DNA of 64,000 nt from Sphingomicrobium lutaoense (GCF_014195685.1 NZ_JACICF010000001.1:567317-631316), one strand, 5' to 3'; positions 15,295 through 25,339 are shown, numbered from the stretch's first letter. Program-made: numbers and translations. Notes: generated by a model from the letters alone, not told the origin.

Positions 15295-17009
15295 TGCCCC
15301 GTCTCTTGGTGAATCTGAGGAGCGATTGGGATGACCCGATCTGGAGGGGCGCTTCGAAGGAGCTGGTCCTATATGTTGGCCCTCCTCCGCCAATTGAGCT
15401 GGGTCTCGACGCGCGACCCGTCGGACCGCTCGATCGTGAGGCGCGCGCGTCATTAGCTGCTCGAACCGGGGAACAGTGGTCGTCGATGTCTCCGGGTCTT
15501 GTAAAAGATTTGTGTGGCGCGCATCTCAACGATTACCTTAATTATGCTCTAGTAGTCAGAGAAGCTGCATTGAACGCAGTGCTCAAATGGCGACACGCTG
15601 CCAAGGAAATCGTCATTTTAGCCTACGCCACCGGTTGCGAAAGCATGCCACTATTCGGTGTTCACAACAGCGAACGTAGCATCGGGTCGCCTTCGTTATT
15701 GAATTCGCGTTATGCGCAATGGCTCGCTACTAAATGCAATGCCCGTCTGGAGCTGACCTCGGCCCCCATTCGTGACCTCTGGCATCGCAGGCATTTCCGA
15801 TCAGTCCTGTTATTGCTGGCATCCGCATGGCTACTGTTACGGTATGCCGTACGGTTGTTAAATGCAGCGCCGGCAGCACGGGGAGCCGAGAGCCATACAC
15901 CGTTACTCATAGTTAGAGCCCTACACCAGTTTCGTTTTGCGCGCGGCTTGCTGCGAGAAAGCGGCCATTTGTCGCTCTGCCTGGTGCCTCAATATAGCCA
16001 GGGCAATGTCAAAACTTTGGTCGATCGCGCTCGCACGCTCCCGCGGAAGGGATTCATCATGGTCCCGGGACTGTCCGATTGGTTCGGAGCGTTGTTCGCG
16101 GCAATCGCGATGCGATGGCGGTTGGGGCGCGAATTGTCTCGGACCCGCACGCCCCCCGATTTGGTCGGTTTAGCCATCGAAATGCGACATGCTCATATCG
16201 GTTTGTTTCATGTGGCATTAATTGACCGCGTTGCTAAAAGAGGAGGCAGAGATCTGGTCAATTTCGAGATGATCGGGGCAATGGCGGGTCTCGAAGCGTT
16301 GGCTGCGCGACGAGCCGGACTGCGTCTATCGAGCGTCCAAACCGCTCTGATTTCCGATGCCCCGCTCGCAATTTTTCCGTTCAGCGATGAATTTTACTCG
16401 GATAGTCCTGAGATGGCTTGCTTGTGCGAGCGGCTTGGCCATGTGCGGATGGGCGAGGTGAAATTTGTAGGATCACCCTATCCCGTGCAGCCAATCCGCC
16501 CGCTGCCCCCTGATTGCGATCTACTTTTCTGCACCCAGCCCGATGATCGCTCTGCCAACCTGCGCATTCTTAAGGCACTGATCCCGCTGGCTAAAAACGG
16601 GGGGAGGCGACTCGCCGTCCGGCCACATCCGCGCGACGATATGACCTTTTACCGAGCAGCACTCGAGGCGGCAGGAATCACAGTAATTGTCGATCGGGAC
16701 GAGCTTTCGAATTCGCTCGAAAAATACCCGCTAATTGTTCTTAAAACATCAAGTCTAGCAAAGGACGCGCTCGGTGCGGGGGCGCATATCGTTTTTTGCC
16801 ATTTTACCGATCGTGACAGGTCACTTAGTGCCGATTATCTCGATTCCGCTCGGGCGACTGGGCTTGTGGCCAATGATGAAGCTCAGTTGGCCGAACTGAT
16901 TGCCAATCCGAATAGCCTTTCATCCAGGACCGGGGTGCTTCGTTCGTCCGTCCTGCCCGAGCTATCGATCAGGGATTTGGCCGATGTGCTTGGCAAGGAT
17001 GGCCGATGA
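15294..17009 (+). CDS. Unrecognised cytoplasmic protein, probable glycosyltransferase
   Basis: I do not recognise this 571-residue protein with certainty. It has no signal peptide; a hydrophobic stretch at ~165-180 (VLLLLASAWLLLRYAV) could be a membrane anchor. The C-terminal half resembles a GT-B donor domain: a CTQPDD strand-loop, then LAVRPHPRDDMTFYRAAL, a later LIVLKTSSLAKDALGAGA segment and a terminal helix. HP-R/D motifs of this sort occur in polysialyltransferase-like and CDP-glycerol-transferase-like enzymes. It lies between the polymerase and the flippase, overlapping both, in the operon that makes the nonulosonate. It is therefore a plausible transferase for that sugar, which is an inference. 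Confidence 0.5.
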   Translation: MPRLLVNLRSDWDDPIWRGASKELVLYVGPPPPIELGLDARPVGPLDREARASLAARTGEQWSSMSPGLVKDLCGAHLNDYLNYALVVREAALNAVLKWRHAAKEIVILAYATGCESMPLFGVHNSERSIGSPSLLNSRYAQWLATKCNARLELTSAPIRDLWHRRHFRSVLLLLASAWLLLRYAVRLLNAAPAARGAESHTPLLIVRALHQFRFARGLLRESGHLSLCLVPQYSQGNVKTLVDRARTLPRKGFIMVPGLSDWFGALFAAIAMRWRLGRELSRTRTPPDLVGLAIEMRHAHIGLFHVALIDRVAKRGGRDLVNFEMIGAMAGLEALAARRAGLRLSSVQTALISDAPLAIFPFSDEFYSDSPEMACLCERLGHVRMGEVKFVGSPYPVQPIRPLPPDCDLLFCTQPDDRSANLRILKALIPLAKNGGRRLAVRPHPRDDMTFYRAALEAAGITVIVDRDELSNSLEKYPLIVLKTSSLAKDALGAGAHIVFCHFTDRDRSLSADYLDSARATGLVANDEAQLAELIANPNSLSSRTGVLRSSVLPELSIRDLADVLGKDGR

Positions 17010-18238
17010 TCAGGCGGATAGCCAGCACCGGGTTGCGGGCTGTCTCATTGGGCACGCGGATGCTCTTGATCGTCGCACTAGCGCACTTACTGCCGCCAGC
17101 CGAAGTCGCGCGCTTTGCCTTATACTCAAGCGCGCTACTGCTAATCTCGGATCTCCTTCCCCTCGATAGTTACGCGGCCATAATTCGGCAGCTGCTGGGC
17201 GAGAAGTCTGATTTGAAAGGAATATTACAGCGCTATTTTGGGTTGCTGGCGGCAAGCGCGCTATCACTGGGACTGCCAGTAGCCTGGCTATACGTATCTG
17301 CAACGCCAGCACTGGGGAGCCTTATTGCGGTCGTGATGGCGGGGCATATCCTGCTCGAAATTCTTTCAGCCAATGCCGCCCGCATTGCGATTGCCCTAGG
17401 CGCGCCGCTCCGCGCTAATCTCTTGATCTTCCTGCGTACTGCGGCGTGGGTCTTTCCCGCCCTCCCGGCCCTTTATTTCCAAGGGGCGGACGCGGTGTTC
17501 GAGGACCTCTTGCTTGTCTGGGCCGCCGGATCGGCTCTGGCCGCCCTTTATGGAGGATTTCTTCTCCAACGGCTGTCCGGACAGTCTATTACGCCTCGCT
17601 GGGATGCTGCATGGACCCGCGCGCTCATCCGGTCGGTCGGCTGGTTCTTTGCCGGCACCGTGCTTTATCGCGCGATCATTGGGTTGGATCGGCTGATTGT
17701 CGAGAGACTAGCTGGGACCGAGGTGCTGGCTGTCTATGCCGTGCTGATTGCGCTTGCTATGGGTATTCTTAGCCTGCTCGAAGCCGGTGTAAGCGCGTTC
17801 CATTATCCGGAGATGGTCAAGGACATCCGGGCCGCGGATTGGAAACGCGCACATGAGGGCTTTCGCCGCTTCGTTCGAGTCAATTTGCTATCCACGGGGG
17901 GCACGTTTGCTGTCGCGCTGGGTGTCTATGGTTTGATCATCGATCCCTTGCTCCCGAGTTTCTACCAAGGCTATTCGGAGGCCTTCGCGTGGCTCCTCGT
18001 GGGGACCGCGCTATTCAGCGCTTCGATGCCGTATCACTACGCGCTTTTCGGGCTCGATCGCGATCGGCATATGCTGGCCATCTATGCGACGGGCTTGGTC
18101 GCGATGGTAGGCTGGGCAGCATTAAAGGTACATGGCGGTACGGTAGTGGATGCGGCGATTATGCCGTCCGTAGCCCTCTCGGCGATTGCGCTGGGCCGCT
18201 TTGTCCTCGGAAGACCATCGAGCTGGCCGAGGGACTAA
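17006..18238 (+). CDS. Wzx-like lipid-linked repeat-unit flippase
   Basis: A 410-residue polytopic membrane protein with about twelve hydrophobic segments and few charged residues in them, the layout of the polysaccharide-transport/MATE-like flippases. Such proteins move undecaprenyl-pyrophosphate-linked repeat units across the inner membrane. Supporting segments are LGTRMLLIVALAHLL at the N-terminus and GWFFAGTVLYRAIIGLDRLIVERLAG in the middle, where a conserved D/R-rich motif often marks Wzx. The start overlaps the preceding stop (ATGA). It is the last gene of the operon; the convergent Wzc-type kinase ends 37 bases beyond its stop. Confidence 0.75.
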   Translation: MIRRIASTGLRAVSLGTRMLLIVALAHLLPPAEVARFALYSSALLLISDLLPLDSYAAIIRQLLGEKSDLKGILQRYFGLLAASALSLGLPVAWLYVSATPALGSLIAVVMAGHILLEILSANAARIAIALGAPLRANLLIFLRTAAWVFPALPALYFQGADAVFEDLLLVWAAGSALAALYGGFLLQRLSGQSITPRWDAAWTRALIRSVGWFFAGTVLYRAIIGLDRLIVERLAGTEVLAVYAVLIALAMGILSLLEAGVSAFHYPEMVKDIRAADWKRAHEGFRRFVRVNLLSTGGTFAVALGVYGLIIDPLLPSFYQGYSEAFAWLLVGTALFSASMPYHYALFGLDRDRHMLAIYATGLVAMVGWAALKVHGGTVVDAAIMPSVALSAIALGRFVLGRPSSWPRD

Positions 18239-18275
18239 CGTCCTTGGTAGGAACGCCAAGCCTCGGCCTCATTAT

Positions 18276-20510
18276 TTAGCCCTCGATGGCAGGACGCTGT
18301 TCGTCGTCGTTCGCACCATACCGATAGCTATAACCGTAGCCATAGCCATATCCTTCAGCCTTTGCGTCGAATTTGGCCAAGATAGTTCCGAGGATATTGG
18401 CTCGTACGGCGCGGAGCCGCTCGAGCGCCTGGCGCGCTTGGGTGACACGCGTCCGCCCCGCTTCCATGACAAGCACGGTGCCTTCGACAAGCCGCGCGAG
18501 TTGAGGCGCGTCGGCCAGTCCAATTACCGGAGGGCCGTCGATAACGACATGGTCGAAGTGATTAAGCGATCCGCTGAGGATCTTTTCAAGATGGCCAGAA
18601 GCGAGCAGTTCGGCTGGGTTGCTTGGGATGGCGCCCGCGAGGAGAACAGTCAGCCCTTCGACATCGGATGCTGAGAGATAATCATTAATGTCCGCGCGAG
18701 CAGCAAGAATTTCGCTCAGACCGGGCCCCAATGTGCGCCCGAGAAGGCGATGGAGCGAAGGATTACGCATGTCTGCGTCGATCAAAAGAACGCGCCGTCC
18801 GACCGACGCGAGCGACTTCGCTAGGGCGAAAGCGCTGGTGCTCTTGCCCTCATTGGGAAGGCTGCTGGTCACCAGCAAGGTTGCAGGCGTACCTCGTTCG
18901 TTTGCGAATTGGATCGAAGTCATTGTCGAGAAGTAGGCTTCGGAAATTTCCGAGCGGTCCTCACTCAATTCGCCCATTATGTTATCTGACGCCAAGCGTG
19001 GCGTCGTGCCAAGAAGGGGTACGCCGAGCTTCTGGCGGAATTCGCCCGGAAGGATAACATTGTCGGCCAGTTGTTCCGCGACGAAGGCGGATGCGCCTCC
19101 GACGATCAGCCCCATCACAAGACCGAGCGCAAGGTTTAGCGGAAGGTTGGGCGACGAAGGATGCTTTGGCACTCGAGCAGGATCGACGATAGAGACGTTA
19201 TTCGTCCCAACGCCGCCGGCGATTCCGATTTCCTTATACCGCTGCAACAGCGCTTGATACAATTCGCGATTAGTGTCCACGTCGCGCTGGATGATATTGA
19301 ACGCAATTGACCGCTGCTGCTCGTCGAGCACGTTCCCCTTAAGGGCATTGACCCGCGATTGAAGTGATCGCTCGTTACGTAGCGCCTGACGATATTTTTC
19401 CTCCAGGTCCTTTCTCACCGAACTGCGAACCCGGTCCTCTTCCCGAGCTATCTGCTGATCGAGTTCGGCGACCTGCGCCTTTAGAGCGACGACGCGCGGA
19501 AACTCGGGGCCGAAATCGCTTTCAAGTTTGCTCAGCTCAGCCCGCAATTCTGCGCGACTTTGCCGCATCATGTTCACCGCTTGGTTGCTTAGCGAAGAAG
19601 TGGCCGCCGCACCGCCGGTCGCCGCGCGAAAGTCGGCTTCTGCCCGGACTCGCTGCGCGCGTGCAATCGCGAGCTGTTCACTCAGTTGCTGCAAATCCAG
19701 CGTGGTCAGCATCTGACTTGCACGCATCGCACCATCTTCGCCATCGCCGCCAACCTGAATGAGGTTTTGGCGGCGCGCATATTCGGTCGCCTGACGCTCT
19801 GACTGTTCAAGCTTTTGGCGTGTTTCTTCTAGCTGGCGTTCAAGAAATTCACGAGCATACTTCGTACGTTCAAAGCGTCGCTCGAGATTGTTCTCGATGT
19901 AATTTTCGACTACCGAGTTCGTAATTTGCGCGGCAAGCGCAGGCGCCGGATCAGTGAAACGAACATCGACGATGCTACTGTTGCGCACTGGGGCAATTTC
20001 CAGCCCCTCGTCGATAAGCTTTACCGCTTCTTCGAACCGATCTTTGCGCGGTACAGCTTTGAACCCTCCGGCTGCGTCGGCATCGCCTTCTGCAAGGAAT
20101 GTAAAGTTCTCGCTCAGGCGCAGGTCGCGTACGACTGACTCGGCGAGTGACCGACTTTGCAGTAGCTCGTACTGCGTCTGGTAAAATTCAGCGCTCGCCG
20201 CTGCACTTGAACGGTCCTCTTCTGCACCGGCGATGTCCACGATCTTTGCTTCTTCGCGCGCGATTTCGAGTCTGGCTTCCGCGGTGTAAAGGCGCTGCAT
20301 AAGGAGGCTCACGACGATCGCCAGCAACAGAAAGCCGCCGACAACGCCAAGGACAATCCAGCGATGGCGAAACATGATCCGCCAATATTGCCGCAGCAAA
20401 GGCTCCTCTTCGGGGCCTTGCGGACCAGCGGCATAAGGAATGGCCGTATTGGTTTGCTGCTGTGCAGGGACGATCGGAAAAGCGGCGGGGTTGGCGGGAT
20501 ACTGCGTCAC
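18276..20510 (-). CDS. Wzc-type polysaccharide co-polymerase with C-terminal tyrosine kinase (BY-kinase)
   Basis: A 744-residue inner-membrane protein controlling polymer length and export. After a proline-rich N-terminus comes a membrane segment (WIVLGVVGGFLLLAIVV), a long periplasmic coiled-coil domain, and a second membrane helix (LALGLVMGLIVGGASAF). The cytoplasmic kinase domain has Walker A SLPNEGKST (~550), Walker A' VLLIDADMRNPSLH and Walker B HVVIDGPP. It ends in a tyrosine cluster (GYGYGYGYSYRYG), the autophosphorylation tail that a phosphatase would reset. I prefer the GTG at 20510, which has AGGA six bases upstream and gives a normal family length; the open frame continues to an ATG at 20639 with unrelated residues. 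Its partners are the polymerases and flippase around it. Confidence 0.9.
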   Translation of the reverse strand: MTQYPANPAAFPIVPAQQQTNTAIPYAAGPQGPEEEPLLRQYWRIMFRHRWIVLGVVGGFLLLAIVVSLLMQRLYTAEARLEIAREEAKIVDIAGAEEDRSSAAASAEFYQTQYELLQSRSLAESVVRDLRLSENFTFLAEGDADAAGGFKAVPRKDRFEEAVKLIDEGLEIAPVRNSSIVDVRFTDPAPALAAQITNSVVENYIENNLERRFERTKYAREFLERQLEETRQKLEQSERQATEYARRQNLIQVGGDGEDGAMRASQMLTTLDLQQLSEQLAIARAQRVRAEADFRAATGGAAATSSLSNQAVNMMRQSRAELRAELSKLESDFGPEFPRVVALKAQVAELDQQIAREEDRVRSSVRKDLEEKYRQALRNERSLQSRVNALKGNVLDEQQRSIAFNIIQRDVDTNRELYQALLQRYKEIGIAGGVGTNNVSIVDPARVPKHPSSPNLPLNLALGLVMGLIVGGASAFVAEQLADNVILPGEFRQKLGVPLLGTTPRLASDNIMGELSEDRSEISEAYFSTMTSIQFANERGTPATLLVTSSLPNEGKSTSAFALAKSLASVGRRVLLIDADMRNPSLHRLLGRTLGPGLSEILAARADINDYLSASDVEGLTVLLAGAIPSNPAELLASGHLEKILSGSLNHFDHVVIDGPPVIGLADAPQLARLVEGTVLVMEAGRTRVTQARQALERLRAVRANILGTILAKFDAKAEGYGYGYGYSYRYGANDDEQRPAIEG

Positions 20511-20667
20511 TGTTTTTCCTGTTGCGAAATAGGCGCCGGGACAAGCCCGCCGCAGTAATTTTGATAGCTCATTAACCGAAACGGGGTCCCGACTGAAGAG
20601 GAGTCGGCTTCCTCTATGGTGCCTTGCCGCGAAATGCAATTTTCGTGACGCTCAAAGGTCGTGTCGG

Positions 20668-23274
20668 TCACTTTGGGCTAGTCAGTCTGCTGACTTCTAT
20701 ATCATCTAGTTGTGCGCTGGTCGGCTCTCTGGTTTCAACGGTTACGAAAGCCAACTGTAGGAGGGGGCAACTTGGCTGCACCTGAAAGGTCATCGACTTA
20801 CGCTGCGGGGAGGCTGAAATTCGATCGTCCTGAGACTGCGCGATCCGAGGGCCGCCAACGCAACTCACTCGCGCGCGCACTGGAGACGTGTCCGCGTCAA
20901 AGCTCCACTCGCTCCATTCCATTCGGTGGAGGCCCGGTCGGAGCATCGCTAAGCGGCGCAGAGCGGGATACCCCTCCGAGCTGTGCGTTTCGATCAACAC
21001 CGAAGGATTGTCTGCTCCCTCTACGGCAACCTCGACATTGGTCCCGGAATGTATTCCCCATTCGAAAGGCGATAGGGGCCGGCGCAGCCTAAAATGGGAA
21101 AGATCGCCGCCTGCCAGGCGAGATTGGTTTTGCGGCAGATCGCGCGCAAGGCGGTCGACCCGAAAGGCCTCCTCCGCACGTCCGGCGGCGATAAGAGCTT
21201 GTATGAGCGGTGCGGCCTCGGCGATCGATGCAGGCAGATCGGACTTTTCCATCGCCGCGATCAGCGCGAGCGCACCGTTAATTTCGCGCGGGTCGCTTTC
21301 TGCAGCGAGCTGAAAGACTTGCCGACGCCAATCGGGCGATTTGGCTAATCGATTGGTAATAGCAACACGGAAGCCGGGTTCGTTCGCTGCGATGCGGACG
21401 AGCTTCGCTACTTCCGGCCTTCGGTCGGCGGCCTGGCGTGTGCGCATATAGGCATCGGCTCGAAGCGCCGCCACCTCAAATTCTTCGTTGGTCAAGGCCT
21501 GACCCAGTGCCCAAAGCTGAGTCGGCGCGTCGCGCCATCCTAAGCTAGCCGCGGCGAGCCAGGCCGCACTGGAATCCTGCCCACTCAACTCTTGCGCGAC
21601 GGCAAGCGAACGGACCGCCGCCTGATTCATAGGGCTGTTCCTAATCGCATGAGCCGCGAGCGCTTGAGAACGCGCGGCTTCCCGAGCGCGGACCGCTTCA
21701 CTGGCAAGGATTGCCACCGCTTGACCGTGCGACGGACGCAATTGAGCGGCGGTAGTGCTGTCTCCCGACCGGAACGCTGCCTGAGCTAACTGTATTGGAA
21801 GTATCAGAATTGCCACGACCCCCGCTACAGCGAGTCCCGATCCGATTACCGCCATTCCCGACCGCCGAGTAGCCTCACGCGGCGTGCGCAGGTCCATCCA
21901 GCCTGCCCCCATAAGGGCGATAGCAAGCGCGCTCATCGCGGCGATCGCCGCAATTCGGATAGGATAGTCAAACGCGCTGTGGACGCTCAAAATGAAAAGA
22001 ATTCCCGCGCCTGCGAAAAAGAGCCGCCACGAATAACCCGGAATCACCTTGCGACGCAGAAACTGTCGAAGGGCGAAAAAAGCAAGTAGCCCGAATAGGC
22101 CCGCTAGCAATGCGAAGCCCGGCGCCCCGGCTTCAAGAATCCATTCCAGCCAATCGTTATGCGCGTGATTGACATAAGCGGGAACGACATGATCGAGATT
22201 CTCCTGACTGGCAAAGACTGGCACAAAGGTTCCGAGCCCGCTTCCCCATGGAAAGTAGCCTTGAAGAACATAGAGCGTGTCTGGGACGATCGTGATCCGT
22301 AGATCGCTGGGGTTAAGCCATGCCTCGTCGAACGCATTGGCATAAGCCGAAGGGTAGATGCTCATGACGATCAGCAGAGCGATGGGGATCAGCATCACCA
22401 AGCCGAGAGCGCGGCTGGATCTGCGCGGCGGCAACGCGATTACGATCGCAAGTGCTAACGCTACCGCTCCGAGGATGAGCCCGGCACGCGATCCACTCGC
22501 AATGATCCCCAAAGCCATATATGGGACGGCCAACCAAAGCGCCTTGTCGCGGGGGCGGGGAGAGGAGCCTTCCTCCACCCGCGCCGGAGCAATCGCGATC
22601 AACGCGCCGCTAGCTATCATGCCTAACGCTAGAAAGTGGGCGAAATGATTGTGATTGGCGAATAGTCCGCTCGCCATGCTTAAGCTTCGGCTGGCGTAGA
22701 ATTGCAGCCAGTCAGGAAGACCGAGAATTAGTTGTAGTACCCCGACGGTGGCGTTAACCAACCCTCCCGCCACGGCAATCCATAACCATAGCCGTATTTC
22801 GCGGATGCGCGCGCCAAGGGCCGCAAGCACCAACCCGAAAGGCAAGAGAAACATTAGCGCGGATCGCTTGGTCGCTTCGGGGTCGAGTGAAAGCGACCGT
22901 GCCTCGTCAGCGGCCCCGATCAAGCCCAATACCGATTGTTCGGAACCGCGCAGGGGCGCGTCGTCCCATGGGCGATCGTTGAACGCCCAAAGTTGGAAGA
23001 CCACCAAAGCGGCGAGTCCGATCATCAGGCCCAGTGTCGGCCATGCGATGGAGGGAAGTCGTCTGCGACCATTAAAATGCGCCGCTAGCGTCATGGCGAT
23101 AAGCCCTGCCCCGCCGAAAGCAAGAATGCCGTTGCCAAGAGGACCATCCGCTCCGCCGCCACCAATAATTGTCGCTAGCGCGAATAGTGTCAGCGCGGCG
23201 ATTCCCACAGGGCCAATCGGGTAATGGTCCGTCGATCGCGCCCCATTGGCTTTCACATCAAGTAACTTGGACAT
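20668..23274 (-). CDS. O-antigen ligase / Wzy-family membrane protein with long C-terminal periplasmic domain
   Basis: An 868-residue protein. Residues ~20-480 contain about twelve membrane helices with the Wzy_C/O-antigen-ligase signature: GLFANHNHFAHFLAL, then ASGSRAGLILG, and the loop YVNHAHNDWLEWILEAG. Residues ~500-750 form a helical, TPR-like region with many Ala-rich pairs, and the last ~110 residues look beta-rich. This layout occurs in proteins that polymerise or transfer polysaccharide in the periplasm. The ATG at 23274 has GGAGG seven bases upstream. With the smaller Wzy-like protein at 13987-15294, the locus has two members of this family, one probably the polymerase and the other a ligase or second polymerase. 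Confidence 0.8.
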   Translation of the reverse strand: MSKLLDVKANGARSTDHYPIGPVGIAALTLFALATIIGGGGADGPLGNGILAFGGAGLIAMTLAAHFNGRRRLPSIAWPTLGLMIGLAALVVFQLWAFNDRPWDDAPLRGSEQSVLGLIGAADEARSLSLDPEATKRSALMFLLPFGLVLAALGARIREIRLWLWIAVAGGLVNATVGVLQLILGLPDWLQFYASRSLSMASGLFANHNHFAHFLALGMIASGALIAIAPARVEEGSSPRPRDKALWLAVPYMALGIIASGSRAGLILGAVALALAIVIALPPRRSSRALGLVMLIPIALLIVMSIYPSAYANAFDEAWLNPSDLRITIVPDTLYVLQGYFPWGSGLGTFVPVFASQENLDHVVPAYVNHAHNDWLEWILEAGAPGFALLAGLFGLLAFFALRQFLRRKVIPGYSWRLFFAGAGILFILSVHSAFDYPIRIAAIAAMSALAIALMGAGWMDLRTPREATRRSGMAVIGSGLAVAGVVAILILPIQLAQAAFRSGDSTTAAQLRPSHGQAVAILASEAVRAREAARSQALAAHAIRNSPMNQAAVRSLAVAQELSGQDSSAAWLAAASLGWRDAPTQLWALGQALTNEEFEVAALRADAYMRTRQAADRRPEVAKLVRIAANEPGFRVAITNRLAKSPDWRRQVFQLAAESDPREINGALALIAAMEKSDLPASIAEAAPLIQALIAAGRAEEAFRVDRLARDLPQNQSRLAGGDLSHFRLRRPLSPFEWGIHSGTNVEVAVEGADNPSVLIETHSSEGYPALRRLAMLRPGLHRMEWSEWSFDADTSPVRARVSCVGGPRIAQSQDDRISASPQRKSMTFQVQPSCPLLQLAFVTVETREPTSAQLDDIEVSRLTSPK

Positions 23275-23470
23275 ATCGTCGACCTCCGCCCCCTAGCGGT
23301 CTACCGGGAATCACGCTCTTCGGCACCGTGAGTGGCGTAGAGCATGACCCTCACGGGAGCAACTTTGCAGCATGAACGACCGCTAAGTTTTTCCTTTTGC
23401 CTGGCAGCATCCATGTCTATTTGACGAGAATGATCCAAACCATTTTGAGTGAAGCCAGAAAGGCTGGAAA

Positions 23471-25339
23471 ATGTGCGGCCTTGTAGTATCCGTCGGAGAG
23501 CGTCCGCTGCTGGCCACGCTTGAAGAAGCCCATCGCCGTCAGTATCACCGCGGGCCAGACGCAGGCCGCATTCATGAAGAAGTCATCGCCGGCAAGACTG
23601 TTGGGCTCGCCCACGAACGCCTCGCGATTGTAGATTTGAGCGATGCTGGGATTCAGCCAATGCGATCAACCAGCGGGCGCACAATCATCGCTTTTAATGG
23701 CGAAATCTACAACTATGTTGAGTTGGCGTACGAATACGGTTTGGCGGGACCGATGGCTCGCAACGATACCGCCGTGGCTGTGGAGCTAATCGAGCGACTG
23801 GGTATCGAAGAAGCGTGCAGCCGTTTCAATGGTATGTGGGCGATGGCAGTGCTTGATCGCCAAAGGGGGTTGCTGCACTTCTCGCGTGACAGGCTGGGCA
23901 AGAAACCGCTGTATTATGCGACCTACGGGCGACAATTCATGGCGGCCTCGGAGATGCACAGCCTGCTGATGATGCCTGGGATGGATTTCAAACCCGACCT
24001 TACCACAGCGGGTCGATTCCTGTCGTTGTCGCTGCAGAATGTTGACGATCGGAGCTGGGCTAGGGGAATCAGCGCGATTCCGGCTGGCGCGGTGCGCACG
24101 ATCAACCTATCCCACCCTATACCCGAGTTGAGCGAGCCGCGTTTCTTTTGGTCGCTGCTTAAAAATGAAGCGATGGTGCCCTCTCCCCACCTCAGTGAGG
24201 ATCAATGGCTTTCGCGACTTCGCGACACGCTAGAGGATTCGGTCGCAATGCGGCTCCGCGCAGATGTCCCGGTTGGCGTGGCTTTGTCGGGTGGAATCGA
24301 CAGTTCGGTGATTTGCGCGATTACCCGCGCGATGCGCGATGGACAGGGCGCGACCTTTTTTTCAGCGGTGAGTCCCGGACAGCCTGAGGATGAAAGTCGT
24401 TTCGTCGACATGGTATCGCGTCACCTCGACATACCTGTCGAGAAGGTAGAGCTTAGTAATTCGGATAGCGCCGACATTCTTACAGAAGTCGCTGATTGCA
24501 GCCGCTTTCACGACGGCCCGCTCACGAGTTTCTCGCCTCTTCTGTTCCGTCGCCTGATGGAGCGCGCGCGCCAAATGGGTATCACTGTTGTTCTGACGGG
24601 ACAGGGCGCAGATGAGGCTTTTTGCGGTTATCGGAAATATCCCTTCTTTGCCTTGCGGGAACTAATCGCCGAGAAGCGCCCCCTCCGGGCGGCGTTCAAA
24701 GCGCTGCAGTTTCTGACCAAGGGCGCAATCGGGAATTTTCGATTTGTCGAAGCTAAGCGTTATCTGGGCCGGTCCGAGCGCGGACATCTGGGGGAGGCGC
24801 TTGCGGACTTCAATCACAACCTGCGCGCTGGGACCGGGCTGGCGGCTCGCCAATGGGCGGATATCCGCCATTATAGTGTTCCTGCGCTTTGTCATTACGA
24901 AGATCGCATGTCCATGAGTTGGTCGCGTGAAGTACGCTCCCCGTTCCTTGATTATCGCTTGATCGAGCTAGGATTGGCGATGCCTATGGAGATGAAGCTT
25001 GGTCAGGGCTGGACAAAATATGCGCTGCGCAAGGCCTATGCCGACACATTGCCCGATGCTGTAATCTGGCGGCGTGATAAGAAGGGTTTTGCCAACCCGG
25101 AGGACAACTGGCTGCGCGGAGCCGGGGCGCATGCACTTGAGATGATGGGCGCGCCCGATGCCCCCGTTTATGCCCATGGCTTAATTGAGCGAGAGCCCTA
25201 TCTCGCCATGCTCAGGCGCTATCTCGCTGGGGACGATCGCATTTGGTTCCGAGAGGTTTTCGCTCCTATATCGACCAACATTTGGCTTGAAACGGTCCAA
25301 TCGGGCGCAAGTGCAATTGAGCAGTCTCGCGCGGCGTGA
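23471..25339 (+). CDS. Asparagine synthase (glutamine-hydrolysing)-type amidotransferase
   Basis: A 622-residue AsnB-family enzyme. The N-terminal glutaminase domain begins MCGLVVSVG, so Cys2 becomes the catalytic nucleophile after Met removal; it includes YHRGPDA and FNGEIYNY. The synthetase domain has the ATP-binding PP-loop SGGIDSSV (about residues 275-282) and LTGQGADEAFCGY. Relatives near polysaccharide genes often amidate uronic acids or other acidic sugars instead of making asparagine. Lying alone, divergent from the O-antigen-ligase-like gene at the edge of the locus, it could do either. The ATG is placed just before the invariant Cys, so the start is certain. Confidence 0.9.
   Translation: MCGLVVSVGERPLLATLEEAHRRQYHRGPDAGRIHEEVIAGKTVGLAHERLAIVDLSDAGIQPMRSTSGRTIIAFNGEIYNYVELAYEYGLAGPMARNDTAVAVELIERLGIEEACSRFNGMWAMAVLDRQRGLLHFSRDRLGKKPLYYATYGRQFMAASEMHSLLMMPGMDFKPDLTTAGRFLSLSLQNVDDRSWARGISAIPAGAVRTINLSHPIPELSEPRFFWSLLKNEAMVPSPHLSEDQWLSRLRDTLEDSVAMRLRADVPVGVALSGGIDSSVICAITRAMRDGQGATFFSAVSPGQPEDESRFVDMVSRHLDIPVEKVELSNSDSADILTEVADCSRFHDGPLTSFSPLLFRRLMERARQMGITVVLTGQGADEAFCGYRKYPFFALRELIAEKRPLRAAFKALQFLTKGAIGNFRFVEAKRYLGRSERGHLGEALADFNHNLRAGTGLAARQWADIRHYSVPALCHYEDRMSMSWSREVRSPFLDYRLIELGLAMPMEMKLGQGWTKYALRKAYADTLPDAVIWRRDKKGFANPEDNWLRGAGAHALEMMGAPDAPVYAHGLIEREPYLAMLRRYLAGDDRIWFREVFAPISTNIWLETVQSGASAIEQSRAA

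Noticed and set aside
20511-20639. Longer N-terminus for the Wzc-type kinase
   Set aside because: The extra 43 residues look unrelated to the family, while the GTG at 20510 has a good AGGA site and gives a normal length.
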